This document shows positions 10,606 through 21,912 of a stretch of DNA of 64,000 nt, in pieces. The notes under the pieces are model-generated. The model did not search any database. It was not told the DNA's origin and saw only the letters and a program-made list of their open reading frames with translations. Source of the stretch: Bemisia tabaci (Eukaryota; Arthropoda; Insecta; Hemiptera; Aleyrodidae); the NCBI RefSeq assembly GCF_918797505.1, contig NC_092797.1, positions 3,010,288-3,074,287 of the forward strand, written 5' to 3'. Position 1 is the first letter of the stretch. Each line of letters begins with the position of its first letter. The translations under genes and the position numbers were made by a program.

Positions 10606-12519
10606 CTCTTCTGCACAAGCTAAATATAAAAAATATTAGGAATGGTCGGGGATCTGTGTTTGGATCACCAATTACCAATGACAAATAGGAGCTAGTCATA
10701 TTAATAGGGCACCATGCCATATGCGGGGTGAACAGTGAGGGGACGGAGGGAAGGGTCACGAGGTCTGAATGAGACGTTAAATCGGGTGAAACGCGCGCTA
10801 AGTAGGACTTAAGGACTTTCCAAGACGAGGGGGAGGCCAAGACGCGCCTTGAAAAAATATTTAGAGATAAACGCGACAAAGTTAGCTCTTGGCAGACGAT
10901 GATATCTATAAATATAATTTGATTGCTGCGTCCTCCCGGTTGGCAGTTTGATGGTGCACAATACACGCATACGCATGAAAGTAAATCAGACGCCCGGGAA
11001 AATATGGGGGCGTAACTGCTTCCTGAGTTGAGCCTTATTCACCATTTAACTTTACTCTTTTTAGGGCTCAATGAAAATGCAAATACGGATTTTTTTTTTG
11101 GAGGAGCGACGATACAGCCTCGGCGACTGGAGGGCAAAGTCGTGGGGAATCTCTGTCATGCCATAGAGAAAAATGCCGTATGAAAATTTTGATGTTGCCG
11201 AATTGCTTCCGGAAAAAACGCATTTGCGAGGAAAGTTCAACGTTTTATAGCTTGAAATTTAAAACTAATTTACCGCGGGTTTTGATTTAGTACATCTGAA
11301 AATTTCAAGGAATAATTATTTTAAACTTTTTCAAAAATTAATATTTTATTGAGCAAAAATTTGAAAACCTCCTAATTTTGTGCGACTTTCCTCCTCAGCG
11401 GGGTTGATACATAGATTCGTTCCATTGGATACATATTTCTATTACTGTTTTTTTTCTGCTTTTCATTCTCTTCTTCAATTCATTTCTCCGCAATAAAATT
11501 CATGCTTGACGCCCATTTAAATGCGACTGAGATATCCGTATCGCTGGAGGGAGGGTAATGCGAGAAATATGAGCTGATGAATGCGGAAGCGGTAACACCA
11601 TACTGGAGCGTTTCAATATTTCCGCAAACAAATTTCAGTTCTGACTGCTATAATGCGGCGACCGCGGCCGATATGTGATTCTGCTTTTCCATTTCCGGTT
11701 GACCCTAAGTTCTGTACGTCCGCAGTTAAGAAACTTGGTGCAGCACCTTTGAGGATGAAGGTTCATTGGATACCGGGTAGCTCTGGATGGGTGGTCACAT
11801 AAAGATCCGAACAGATAACGTAGGACCGTCCCATGGCGGTGCTCTGCGTTCCATCTAGCCTACGATTTCGGATCTTCATATCAACGGGGGTCCTCCAATT
11901 GCCTCCCCCGGGTCCCCTCCAGGACCAATTCCCTTCCGCAACCAGGGCCACACCATGCGTAAGTCAATTTTAGGTTCGCCATCAAGTTTGTCACTTATGC
12001 AACAAATTCACAACTCCATGAGCTTTGATTAAACCTATACACGATGTTGTTGACCTATTGGTAGGTATCATCCATTTAACGTTCGCCTTCAATTTTGCCG
12101 CTTAGGCAACATACTTACAGAGGAGCTCGAATAGTTATCTGTACGAAAAACACTTTATTTATATCACCAGATATAGGAAAGTCGAAATTACAGGCCGTAA
12201 TTTCATGGTTCAATTGCAACATTTTCTGATTTTCAATGACTTTCCACGGTTCAGACCATTTTCAGTACCAATATGAATTTCTTTACAACATTTTAAATCG
12301 TAATTAATGCAAATTGGGATTTTAGAAGTTTTTAGGAAAATAAAAATTGAAAGATAAGATTTCATAGTTCAATGATATTGCCTGACTTGTTGCTGACTTT
12401 TCACTCTGACGAAAAATCTGAGAGCAGTGAGAATGTGACTTTTCGAGTGATTGCCGACCAATCTCTCCTGACAATCGCGCGCTAAAATTCATGAACTTGC
12501 GGCCCTCGTGCCACCAATT
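10606..12519. other. No gene seen; worn family A copy at 11165-11400
   Basis: The decayed family A copy runs from AATGCCGTATGAAAATTTTG to TTTGAAAACCTCC..TGCGACTTTCCTCC. A family B tail (GGAGGAGCGACGAT) lies at 11100-11113. The rest shows no coding signal. Confidence 0.45.
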
Positions 12520-12595
12520 TGACGTATTTATGCCTAAAGGAACTATATTGCACGTAAACCCTATGCATATAGTTTCTTTTAGCATAAATACGTCC
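12520..12595. mobile_element. Family C MITE, short copy
   Basis: TGACGTATTTATGCCTAAAG at the left and CTTTTAGCATAAATACGTCC at the right form terminal inverted repeats of about 27 bp. Longer relatives are at 21791-21912 and 61142-61262. Confidence 0.65.
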
Positions 12596-13480
12596 ACTTG
12601 GGGGAGCCGAATGAGACATTCTGATCTTCGATTGGAGGCAAACGCACCGTGAAATTTCCTCCCTGGACCTGGCGCACGGTAGAAAAATTCTGCAGGAATA
12701 CGTAAAAAATGGTGTGAAACTTCAAGAGCTTAAATCTTTGTTAAAACAAAACGCAGAAGTTTGAAAGTTGTTCCGTTGATCTCCTCGAGAGATTTCCCTT
12801 CAACGGCACCTCTTAAAATTGTCAGTAGGACAAAATCAACCCCAAAATGTGTAGCTTTAGTAGGAAATTGCATTTCCCATCTCTCCCGATACCTTGTTCC
12901 TTGTGCGCCAGCGGGTCTGTTAGGGTCATAAAATCAAAGAGGTGTGTCGGGCATCCAATATTCACGAGCCTTGACACGCTGATCGCCCCTGTTCGTTATC
13001 AATGGCACCATCAACTATCGATATCGTTCCATATGACCCACGGTATAGAATCGACTTTTGAGATGAACCTTGATTCTTTTCCGTGGGTTTCAATGACATA
13101 TCGATCGATTCATCGCAAAGTTCGCTACGCTTCTGTTCGTTATGGACCTCCGCGCCGCCTTCTGTCTTACGTTCGCATGAATTGCGCGCCAGGAAATCCC
13201 TGATGCGGCTGCAAGTTCCGGAATGAGGGCTTGAATCACTTCGGGAAAGGGCCGTTTCCAATAAGACTGTTGCGCCCGTTTCATATTTTGTGCCCTCGGC
13301 ATTACGTTTTACGAGCGTGATGTAAATCCCAATTCCATATGAAACTCAAGCCAGTTGGACAGCGTTTGGCGGGGGAGGGGGAGGTGGTAAACTTCCGATG
13401 GAAAAGAGAGTAAAATTGTGCGGAATCCATTTTTCACACGGGATTTAGCTCCCTAGAATCAGCAATTGGACTCATTTGGA
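12596..13480. other. No gene seen
   Basis: A moderately GC-rich block at 12850-13300 has overlapping open frames on both strands, none recognisable. A CGAT-rich patch with ATCGATATCG and ATATCGATCGATTCATCG is present near 13017-13115. Confidence 0.45.
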
Positions 13481-13510
13481 TAAATAAATAAATAAATAAA
13501 TAAATAAAAA
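13481..13510. repeat. (TAAA)n microsatellite
   Basis: Seven or more tandem TAAA units, uninterrupted. Confidence 0.9.
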
Positions 13511-13809
13511 CTATATCCATTGTGCCGTTAGCTATGTCATGCATGTATTCTAATGCATCTCAGGGCTCATGTCAAATGGATACATTATGGTTCTTTATTT
13601 TGATATAAATACGTTAAATTTTACGTTGCCTAATTTCCTTTCATCGCTCATTTCTTTTAAAAGAGGAATATTACAAAGAACATCAGAACCCAAATTTAAA
13701 CCCCAAAATAATGCCTGAATTCCAATTATTCCAACATTTAAGTTAATGTGGTAGCGTACTTTACTATGTTATACATCCAACTGGCTGCAGACAAGTGACA
13801 CAATTTCTG

Positions 13810-14036
13810 TGTGAGGAAGAACAATGTATGAACATTCAGAACTTGCCAACTTTCTCCCAGTAAAGCATTTAGTTTTGAGGAAAGTTATGCTTATTTTTCC
13901 TTGAAATTCTCAGAACTACTACATTAAACTGTGCAGAATATTTTTTGAAAAAAAAAATTAAATAGTTTTTCAGAAAATTCTTATGAAATAAGAGGAAATT
14001 TAGCAACGCTAAAAGTTCACACGACGTTTTTCCTAG
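13810..14036. mobile_element. Family A MITE, worn
   Basis: TGTGAGGAAGAACAATGTAT at the left, AACTTGCCAACTTTCTCCC next, and TTTAGCAACGCTAAAAG then CACACGACGTTTTTCCTAG at the right keep the family order. The terminal GCACGG motif is gone and no target duplication is visible. Confidence 0.55.
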
Positions 14037-14530
14037 GGTAAGAAAAATAATATTTTAGGATCCTTCGCTTTGCCTTCCGCGCTCGATCAAAACACTGGTT
14101 GAACTCGCAGCATCGGAGCTCCTCCGGCATCCGAACTGGTCAATTTTAAAACCTAACATGCTTTCTTTCCGATGAGCCTCAAGGTCCGTGAGAATGCGTA
14201 TATTCTAGAGCTCATTAAAGAATGAACTTGTGCGGTTTTACGACACACGGATTGATCCATAAACCAGTATTAATTCGGAGAGCCGCATCCTAAATGCCCG
14301 ATGGAGGGCGCAAAGTCGGGCGACGGGAGTTAAAAGGTGACATAAATAAGAATTAATTCAAAATCTTTTCGGCTCTCACGGGGTGACAGCGGCGGTGGCA
14401 CGACGGTACGACACGGCTCAAAACGATGAAAAGACGAGGGGTATCGGCCGCGACGCCCACAAAGCTGTGACGATCGAGGATGTCGGGATCCACGGGTTGG
14501 TCCCGTCCGGACCGTATTCGAGGTCCTTTT
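14037..14530. other. CpG-rich stretch, no gene assigned
   Basis: 14285-14530 is GC- and CpG-rich, with frames open on both strands. The plus-strand frame (VTAAVARRYDTAQNDEKT ...) has GC-ending codons but starts without a good ATG and runs into the family F repeat. It may be an eroded exon or a small CpG island. Confidence 0.35.
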
Positions 14531-15003
14531 GGACCGAGTTGAGCAGAAAGAAACCAAGCCACATCAGTCATTGTCGAAGTTAATTGGAAATTTTAATTTT
14601 TTGCTTGCGTATTTTTTTTTCAAATTTAAGTGAATTTTCTGCATACACTGGAAAAAACACATTGGATCTAGAGTGCAGACTCTTAAAAACATCGACACGA
14701 AAAAATACTCATGATTCGATCAGATTTAAGCTTAAATAAAAAACCAAGCCTCTTAATTTGAGCGGATTTTGTTTTGATTCGAGAAAAAATCCGATTGAAT
14801 CAAGAGTATTTTTTCTTGTCAATATTTTCAAAAGTCTAGATTCTAGATCCAATGTGTTTTTTTTTTCCAGTGTAGCATGAAGCAAATTCCTCAACAATCT
14901 AAAAAAAATCCGCAAAAAAAAAATTTCTTTTAGAAAGTTAGGCTGGTCAGTTAAGTTTGGCAATAGCTGATCTGGCTTGGTTCCTACTTGCTAAAGATGG
15001 TCC
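14531..15003. mobile_element. Family F MITE interrupted by a family G MITE
   Basis: Left end GGACCGAGTTGAGCAGAAAG..CCAAGCCACATCAG, right end CTGATCTGGCTTGG..TTGCTAAAGATGGTCC. Removing the family G insert and one TA leaves about 244 bp, near the 248-249 bp of the copies at 38690-38937 and 22373-22621. Confidence 0.75.
14646..14872. mobile_element. Family G MITE with TA duplication
   Basis: 227 bp, ends CACTGGAAAAAACACATT and AATGTG..TTTTTCCAGTG, flanked by TA at 14644-14645 and 14873-14874. The inner arms (GATCTAGAG / CTAGATC) also pair. TA duplication plus CACTGG ends suggest Tc1/mariner-type mobilisation. It sits inside family F and is therefore younger than that insertion. Confidence 0.85.
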
Positions 15004-15450
15004 ATTTTTTAGTTACTTTGTGCGAGTTTCTGGGAGCCAAAAGTTACAAAACTATTTAGTCCTGAATACGTCGCAGGCCAGTAGTCGAAGTAGGATTTTT
15101 TTTCCAGGACAATTGCCAACGATTAAAAATTATATGTAAAAAAACTCAATCGGACTGATATCCCCTAATTCAAATATCTGATTATATTGACTGAGTACGA
15201 AATTGTACTGAGATTTATCACGGTAACAATAGTCATTTGGGTGCTATTTTTGAACAACTTTTGCAGTGAGTTATATTTTGCCCCTTCTAGAACACTTGGG
15301 AAAGAGGCAAAGCTGAGAAATGCATGCATGCAATTTACTTTCAACACAATGTGGTTCCAAATCCTACGTATCGTGTTTCCTAACTTTCGCTGTTGGTATG
15401 TACATCAATCGCAGGGCACCTATTGTTTTGCGTGTCCATCTGTCCAGTAG
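15004..15450. other. No gene seen; just left of the duplication
   Basis: AT-rich background. The similarity to copy 2 can only be followed from 15451 because copy 2 begins at an assembly gap. Confidence 0.5.
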
Positions 15451-17290
15451 GTAACGTGCATTTTGATGTACATATTTTAAACGCTACACCTTGTGAGAGA
15501 TGCAAATTCCATCCATTTATCCGCGATATTTCACACATTGTTTCGTAACTTTCTGATTCCACTAGCAGCGAGGAAGTAGGTGTCATAAAAGTTCCACTCA
15601 TATAGGATTACTCGTAGAGTCGAAAGCGAAAGTGCCGATTGGACGAGTTTTTCTTCATTTCATCAAAAAAGGCACTGATTAATGTAATTTTTTTTTTTAG
15701 GGTAGAGTGGCACATCCACTCCATAATTTCTCTATTACTTGAGGAGAGAATCTGGTATTCAATACCAGGAGATCCAAAGGCTTCTATTTCCTCCGGCTCA
15801 AAAAAAAATAAAATTATAATTGAACCAGCTTTATGCAAGAATTTTGTAGAATTTATCCACACATGAGGCCCATTCATTTGCTTTTTATAACAAATATGTT
15901 TTACAGATTAATAAAGATATTCTCTTATTCCTTTTTTCTTCTGAATTACTTCGTTAAAAACAACAGGACTCTCTTTGGCTCTCTCATTACGTAAGTTAGA
16001 AGATTCAAATTTTAAGCACTTTGAAAAAATATCAGTAAAAATACCAATTTTTCCAGCTCATGTAGATCATTAGGAATTGTCGATGAGACATATAACGCGA
16101 TCTCAGTATATTTATCGAGTTCTTAGTATTATTTCAATTTTTTTTACTTTTTATTTTTTTTCATAATCTTCTTTATTTTGTCAGAAATGTGATGAATTTC
16201 TTGATGAATGGTGGAACAACTGAAAAATGGGGCATTTTTTGATAAAGGGGCGTAAGAGACTTCCAAAACTACCAAGATTGCGCAAAGTAGTTTTCAGTTG
16301 TAAGTAACTCATCCGACAGTTCTCCTGTGAATTTTTCCTTGTATCTGCTTCAACGTTCCCCTCACTTTTGTAAGAAAGTAAGTCAACTGTGAATTAATTT
16401 CATCTGCCGCAAACACTTTAAAAAATTGCACAATCTTAGCAGCATTGCAAGCCTTATATGACCTTTTCGCGAAAAATTCCTCAATTCTTAGGATCAATAT
16501 CCATCGGATTTATCAACTTAAAAAAAAGGGAAAATGAAGGTATTATACGAGCTATGCAAGCACTAAACCTATTTTGAAGCTGCTAGTTTTTTTGCGATCC
16601 TAGGTCCGGGAAGCAGAGCATATTTGACGAGGGTGTCTGACAAAATATTGGACCAGAGGGCTCATCAAGTTTGCTCAAAATTAAACTTGATTAAAGTTCC
16701 TAAATGCGAGGATGGTCTCTCATTGCCAAGCGTACAATAAAACACGAGGTTGATTTTTTTTAACCAGACCTCAATCATGATGACCCCAAAATATCATAAG
16801 AGCTGGCAGCCATGTCCGGAGGGTAAATGCTCAGTTGCCTAATTGTCAATACAAACTATTAAGTTTCGTTGTGAACGTTGGATATTTCTGATGCGTGCGA
16901 TCGCGCAACGTTCGTCTCTGGTGGGTCGAGCACGCCCTCAGTATTTACTCAACGATTATTCGCTCATGAAACCGTGCTCTTCAGATTCGCGGCACTTGAT
17001 GGAAAAAATAAACAAAATAACATAAAGTGGAAATCACGGCCCGCTCTCCCATTTTTCCGCCCTTCCCGCCAACTCGCGTCGCGGTGCTCAAATCGACTAC
17101 AATTTTAATTCAGGAACTTAGAAACTTCAGAGATTTCTGTCTCATTAGAAGTACAACATATAGATTGTGGACTGCATGGGACGGGAAAAAATGAGTGAAA
17201 GAAGAGGAAATGAAACATTAGGTGGAAGAAGTACAGAATAAGAAGAAACGAAGGGAAAGTTGTTCTTTAAACAGCTTGTTTCGTTAGGAA
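15451..17290 (+). other. Duplicated AT-rich DNA, no gene assigned
   Basis: A minus-strand frame at 15380-15601 containing EISRINGWNLHLSQGVAF is also open in copy 2, but several differences change amino acids and no splice-like edge is clear. A second shared minus-strand frame (16309-16497 and 51275-51478) is equally unconvincing. Confidence 0.4.
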
Positions 17291-17293
17291 ACC

Positions 17294-17296
<3 letters not shown>

Positions 17297-17329
<33 letters not shown>
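17297..17329. repeat. Poly(T) tract
   Basis: 33 T in copy 1, against about 17 in copy 2 (52285-52301): a length-variable homopolymer. Confidence 0.9.
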
Positions 17330-17331
<2 letters not shown>

Positions 17332-17845
17332 TATGACTAAGGGGCTTTTAAGGTGATATTTAATACAACATTACAAAAAGTACAATTTTTTGGATGGGGT
17401 GAAATAAAGAGCGCAACCTTGGAAGTAGATCCTTACAAAGGATGTAAATAATTTGTCACTACAAAAATTACGAATTGCGGAGAAAAAATATCAAGGGAAG
17501 TTAGCTTAACGCTGGTCAAAATCACAAAAATTTTTTCCCTGGTAATTTTTCATTTTTGTGGTGACAACTCATTTTAATCCCTTCCCAGGATTTATTTCCA
17601 AAGTTATAGTCCATACTTTTACTCAAAGTTCGGAAAAATTGTACTTTTCGTGCGATCAATAATGGTATGCCAAAGGCGTCCTAAAACATCCTTTAGTCAT
17701 AAGGTAATAAACCATTCGGGGCCCCCTAGGAAAAGGAGCTAAGTAAGAAAAATGAATAGGACCCTAAATTTTGCAATAGGGAATTTATATCTCAGGCGCA
17801 TTTTAAGAACAACGTATTTGCCGCAATTAATATTCCTATGCAGAC

Positions 17846-18060
17846 AGATGATTCTTCCTCTTCATCTCTCTCTCCTCCACTTCTTCTTTTTTCTTATTTT
17901 CTCTTGTTTCCCTCTTTTTCTTTTTTATTTTCTGTAATCTGTATTTCTCGCACCTACTTTTCCATTTCTTCATCTTCTTACTTACATCTTTTTCCTCTTC
18001 TTTTTCATTATCTCCTTTACCTTTTTACCCTCTTTTTTGACATTCCTTCTGAGTATTTTT
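17846..18060. repeat. Polypyrimidine (CT-rich) tract
   Basis: Nearly pure C/T over about 200 bp, with TCTCTCTCCTCC and runs of TTTTTC. Its counterpart in copy 2 is 52817-53030. Open frames here are low-complexity artefacts. Confidence 0.8.
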
Positions 18061-18144
18061 TCTAACGCAATGCTACTTGAGCGGGGTGCGTGCTTTCTTA
18101 GCTTGGTAGAATAGTGAAGAACTGGCGCAGTAGCTATTTTGCAA

Positions 18145-18262
18145 GCTGGTAACATCGTTTTTCCTCCATTTAAATCAATCGAAAATATCGTTTTGGGCGA
18201 AGCAAGCTGTCTCACAAACATTTGATTGTTTTACATGCAGTTAAATGGAGAAAAAACAGCGT
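18145..18262. mobile_element. Family M MITE
   Basis: TTTTTCCTCCATTTAAATC at the left and TTAAATGGAGAAAAAACAGC at the right, with CAATCGAAAATATCG and GATTGTTTTACATG inside. Present in both copies of the duplication. Confidence 0.6.
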
Positions 18263-18682
18263 TTACTTTCAAGAATCTTCACGGGACTGGTAGCATCTCG
18301 CAGTCCCAAGAATTGTATAAACGTATAGCTCCACATGGTCCTATTTAAACTCCACGGTTCCACCATTTATTTTTCTCCGTCGAAAAATGACCCGAGAAGA
18401 AGGAGAGGCAGTGGGTCAACTTTTTTTGTTAATACCGAAGGAATGTGAAAATCCGGTGAGATAAGGGTTATTTATTGCTTCATTACTGTCACTCCGTCAA
18501 GGCTCTGGGAGCACACGGAACATCCAACCCCTTTTTTAACCGTGAATTAAATTGACACTCTTGTAGGCTCTTATTTCACACCCACGCGAGTACGTTCGAG
18601 CGTATTCATTCATGAATCAGACGCCCAAATAGATTTTTATTCTGTTCGACCTCATCCTCGCGATCAAACGGAGAGCATCAAA

Positions 18683-18805
18683 TCGTCGCTCCTCTGACGT
18701 AAGGGCGTATCTTAATTTCCGCATGAGCCCCAAAAGCGTGGATTTAAATATAAAACAGGGCTCACGATAAAATTGAGATACGCTCTTACGTCAGAGGAGC
18801 GACGA
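18683..18805. mobile_element. Family B MITE, best copy
   Basis: Terminal inverted repeats of about 40 bp: TCGTCGCTCCTCTGACGTAA..GGCGTATCTTAATTTC on the left and AAATTGAGATACGCTCTTAC..GTCAGAGGAGCGACGA on the right. Total length 123 bp, non-coding. The middle carries CATGAGCCCC and GGGCTCACG. Confidence 0.8.
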
Positions 18806-19119
18806 GATGGGCTTATCGATGCATTTTCCATCCTTCTTATTGGCCACTACTGCAAGTCTGAGTTACCTATTTCGGGTCTCAAGCTTGATCGTGGGAAGAT
18901 ACTTTTGAAGGTGTGTTCCTTATGAGAGTTCAAATATATGTAAAAAAATCGATATTCCGAAACAAACTGCCTCACCCTGAATCAATTTCTAGAGTGGATT
19001 TAGATCCAGAGAAAAGAGTGTTGCCAATTTGCAAGAAAAACTACTAATCAACGAAGATTATATTTTCATTCGTTGTAAGTTTACGAAAAAGTTTATTGAG
19101 AAAATGGAGGATTTGCAGT

Positions 19120-19430
19120 TAGCTGAAATTTGATGGATTTTGTGTTTAAGTGGGAACTATACTGAATGAATTTAACACCAAGATTCCCTCGGTTCATTAA
19201 TTGAAAAATAACTGGAGAATATATGACAAAATGATCTAGTCTGCTACAATTCATGCGTTTTAATGGGAACTGCCGCCAGATGACGTCACTGGGCGGCGAA
19301 TTTTTTCACTTTTAAATCTACTTTTAGAATATTTCCCATATTAGAAGAAAATTATAAAAATCCTGCGAAAGTAGCTCTTTCAGCATTCTCAGACGAAGCA
19401 CCAAAAAATTGTGTACAAATTCTCTTGTAC
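19120..19430 (+). repeat. Family N dispersed repeat (carries the empty site for the 3.6-kb element)
   Basis: TTTAAGTGGGAACTATACTG, then GTTTTAATGGGAACTGCC, then CAGATGACGTCACTGGGCGG, then ACTTTTAAATCTACTTTT. At 19177-19185 the text AACACCAAGATTCC is the uninterrupted target of the 54146-57752 insertion. The core contains the palindrome TGACGTCA, which matches a CRE, although a repeat-family origin is simpler. Confidence 0.6.
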
Positions 19431-19796
19431 AAGATTTAAATGCGTTCTTCGCTCTTACCTTTATTTAAAGACAAGAAATTGTCACAAAAAGATATTTTCT
19501 CGGAATATTGCAGCAACAGTGGCTTCTCCAAGCGCGAAACGCACGAGGCAAGGCCGATGGGCAGTGGCGCAACGGCGGATTTCTCGCTCTATAAATCCGA
19601 GTTGGAAATCCTCCTTTTGAGCCGGGGAATGGGGAGAAAGCCCCGTCTTGCTCTTATTAATGCGTCGGCGATTCAAATTTTAATTACAGGCCGCAGCCCT
19701 TCATACTGGACGAGCAGCGCCGTCTTCCGGAGCAGGCCGTTCCCTGTCTGGAAATAACCTGCCTAACGTCAGAGTATCCGTCAACGTTCCGAAACC

Positions 19797-19945
19797 AGAG
19801 CTCGAGAGCTCCAGATCCAGGAAACGGTAAAGCTCGACCGAATACTCACAAAGCTTAGGAGCTTTCACCGAAATACGCTTACCGGTAGAGATACATGATA
19901 CCTTGTGTAAAAATTAGGCCCACTGAGAAAGAATAAACAGTGGAG
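19797..19945 (-). repeat. Family O segment, copy 1
   Basis: Shared with 38527-38685 and 58373-58520. The minus strand holds an open frame with KLCEYS, ELYRFLDLELSSS in all three, one or two residues apart. Just outside this segment the copy-1 frame has a one-base insertion (GGAACGGCC versus GGAACGGC in copy 2). It could be a gene fragment or a repeat that happens to be open. Confidence 0.45.
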
Positions 19946-20445
19946 CCGAAAAGTATAGGTAGAATCCTGAAAAGTTACCCGAACAGGGTGATCTAAAAGT
20001 CCCGCACCATCCCCCTAGCCTTAGGGTTCTTGCCCCTTTCAAGGGTGGTCCCTTTAGAATATTGCGTTCCCAAGCGTTCTCAAAAGTTGTTTTCTTTGAC
20101 CTAGGAGCATGCACTCACAAAATTTCAATATCTCAATCTTTTCAAAAGTTACAGTGATGATGCTTGGTGTTGGTGGAGCGAGACTTTTGGATCAATCTAT
20201 AAGTCGGTAGCCACAATACGGAACCGCACATCTCCGTTTGTAACATAGCAGACTTCCTCCCATACTTTCTTTCCCCGTTGGAGCACTGGTCAACTTAATG
20301 CTTGGAAAATTCCTCGAATGTTCTTCTCTGTTAGCAGAATAGTTTGTATACGTTTGAGGCTATAAAGTATTATTTCTCTTCGAAGAAATGAAATATGAGC
20401 GGAACTTTGAAACATCGCAACGGTTTCGCCCCTTAGCTATCGATT

Positions 20446-20560
20446 TAGACCACATTTCATGATGAAAGAACCAATTCCTCTCATTCATGACAGCACCTAT
20501 CTGCATAAGGAAACTAATGGCATGGATGTTTTTTTCTTAAATGAACCAGATATTCCAAAA
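20446..20560. mobile_element. Family E-like MITE, worn
   Basis: ATTTAGACCACATTTCATG, then ACAGCACCTATCTGCATAAG, then AAATGAACCAGATATTCC follow the family E order (see 43567-43701). The ends are eroded. Confidence 0.4.
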
Positions 20561-20596
20561 ATTGTCCGATAAAGCTCTTTGTCAAAGATTTTTACC

Positions 20597-20604
20597 ATAT
20601 TCGG
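20597..20604. other. Empty target site for the hAT-type element of copy 2
   Basis: A single ATATTCGG here, followed by CAAGAGAATTC. In copy 2 the same 8 bp appears on both sides of the 821-bp element at 59195-60015. Confidence 0.9.
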
Positions 20605-20838
20605 CAAGAGAATTCTTTACTGACGAGGTATATCCCAATGAGCACGAAACATTTTGACAAGGACGAGAATGATCATTTGATAGCAAAATAACAATCCTGC
20701 CGTTACACGATATTTACACGACGGTAAACCGAATTACCGCGCATTTAAGTGTCCATGTCTCAACGGCGTCAGCGAGATGTGAAGTGGATGCCGTACAAAA
20801 GTTGAGTGCCGTTTGATATCAGAGTGTTGAATTTTCAG

Positions 20839-21034
20839 TGAAGCCCCAAAAATCAAGATGACACCCGATAGGAAACGGGTGAAAAGATTGTCACGCTGCG
20901 CGACGACTCGACTGCCTCGGTGCGGTCGAGCTAAAAGCTCAAAGCCCGAGGGCGTCCGTCGTTTCACGCCCACGTATTTACACAATGGGGACCTATTGAG
21001 AACAGTGGGTATCGTTGGCTCAAAGAAACAATAA
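20839..21034 (+). CDS. Possible small 3' exon (copy 1)
   Basis: After an acceptor-like GAATTTTCAG, a frame opens and runs to TAA at 21032-21034. It has an ATG at 20858, followed by TPDRKRVKRLSRCATTR and KSSKPEGVRRFTPTYLHNG. The region is CpG-rich. Copy 2 keeps the frame without indels (60257-60452): of six differences I count four silent and two amino-acid changes (L to Q, D to H). A basic 58-residue tail without a recognised domain. The opposite strand is also open across this stretch in both copies, so the coding strand, or any coding role, is unproven. Confidence 0.3.
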
Positions 21035-21211
21035 GTATCAATTGGACTAGGTACATTTTCCAGTGAGGACCTACAATTTCTGCGGCTCAGCTTTGAAAAC
21101 ACGTGTGTGCGTAGGGGAACTACTGGCACGTGCGTTGTTTCTAGACTGAGCTACAAACTGAAGTTCCTAACAAGCCTATTGCAAACTTCAGCTAGAGGAA
21201 AAAGAAGAGTT

Positions 21212-21463
21212 GGATCGCATTTAGCAAAAAGAACCAGCAAGATTACAGTGTTGTAAAAATGTTGCCTCTTCATACCTGTCTAAACATCTCCCAGAATAGC
21301 AAACAACTTTGGCTTTCCACAAAAAAATTGTTGACTTTAAAGAAAAATAATTGTGGAAATTTTAATACTGTAATTATACTGAGTATTTTTAAAAGAGAAA
21401 GAGAAGTTGCACAATTTTGTAATCACTGTAATATCATGGGTCCTTGTTTGCTAAACGCGATAC
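21212..21463. mobile_element. Family D MITE, AGTT target, copy 1
   Basis: Ends GGATCGCATTTAGCAAAAAG and CCTTGTTTGCTAAACGCGAT, flanked by AGTT at 21208-21211 and 21464-21467. Inside are TTACAGTGTTGTAAAAATG and its partner near the right end. 252 bp. Also present in copy 2 (60621-60874), so it predates the split of the copies. Confidence 0.8.
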
Positions 21464-21530
21464 AGTTGTTTGTTATACACTGAAAAAAAACACTCCGGCC
21501 GTGGAAGCCGTAATTACGGGCTATATAGAG

Positions 21531-21650
21531 ATACCGTCCGTGTTCCGGGCTCAGAGGCCGAAAGTTCCGAGCGTAGCACCCGGAGCAGTCAAAGTGCTCC
21601 GGGTGCTACGCCCGGAACTTTCGGCCTCTGAGCCCGAACACGGACGGTAT
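21531..21650. repeat. Long near-perfect hairpin
   Basis: Arms of 57 and 56 nt (21531-21587 and 21595-21650) with a 7-nt loop GTCAAAG. Arm text begins ATACCGTCCGTGTTC and ends CACCCGGAGCA. Only one indel and one substitution separate the arms. It lies within a segment beginning near TACACTGAAAAAAAACAC (21477) that is absent from copy 2, where unrelated sequence takes its place. Likely a foldback element. Confidence 0.85.
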
Positions 21651-21790
21651 GCCTATTTCACATTTTCACATTTATAAGAGGAGTCGTTCCGTCCAGCTCT
21701 TGTACCACTGTGAAGGCCTTAAAAATGGGAGCCAATCAAAGATGAATTCCTTATGTAGTGTGAAGACTCTATCGTAACGTAACCGAGATT

Positions 21791-21912
21791 GGACGTATTT
21801 CTGCCAAACGGAACTATGTGCATTAAGATATGAGCCTTGAGACCCTTAAGAGTATATGCAAAACAGGGCTCACGTCATAATGTACATAGTTCCGTTCGGC
21901 AGAAATACACCC
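21791..21912. mobile_element. Family C MITE
   Basis: Terminal inverted repeats of about 35 bp: GGACGTATTTCTGCCAAACG at the left and CGTTCGGCAGAAATACACCC at the right. The middle carries ATGAGCCTTGAG and AACAGGGCTCACG. Also in copy 2 at 61142-61262. Confidence 0.8.

Noticed and set aside
10550..10966. 138-codon minus-strand frame as a gene
   Set aside because: Its end lies within the family G MITE, and the rest has no coding texture.
17297..17329. Retroelement tail in minus orientation
   Set aside because: Present in both copies with only a length change; no LINE- or SINE-like body next to it.
17846..18060. Coding frame rich in Ser, Leu and Phe
   Set aside because: Low-complexity translation of a CT-rich tract.
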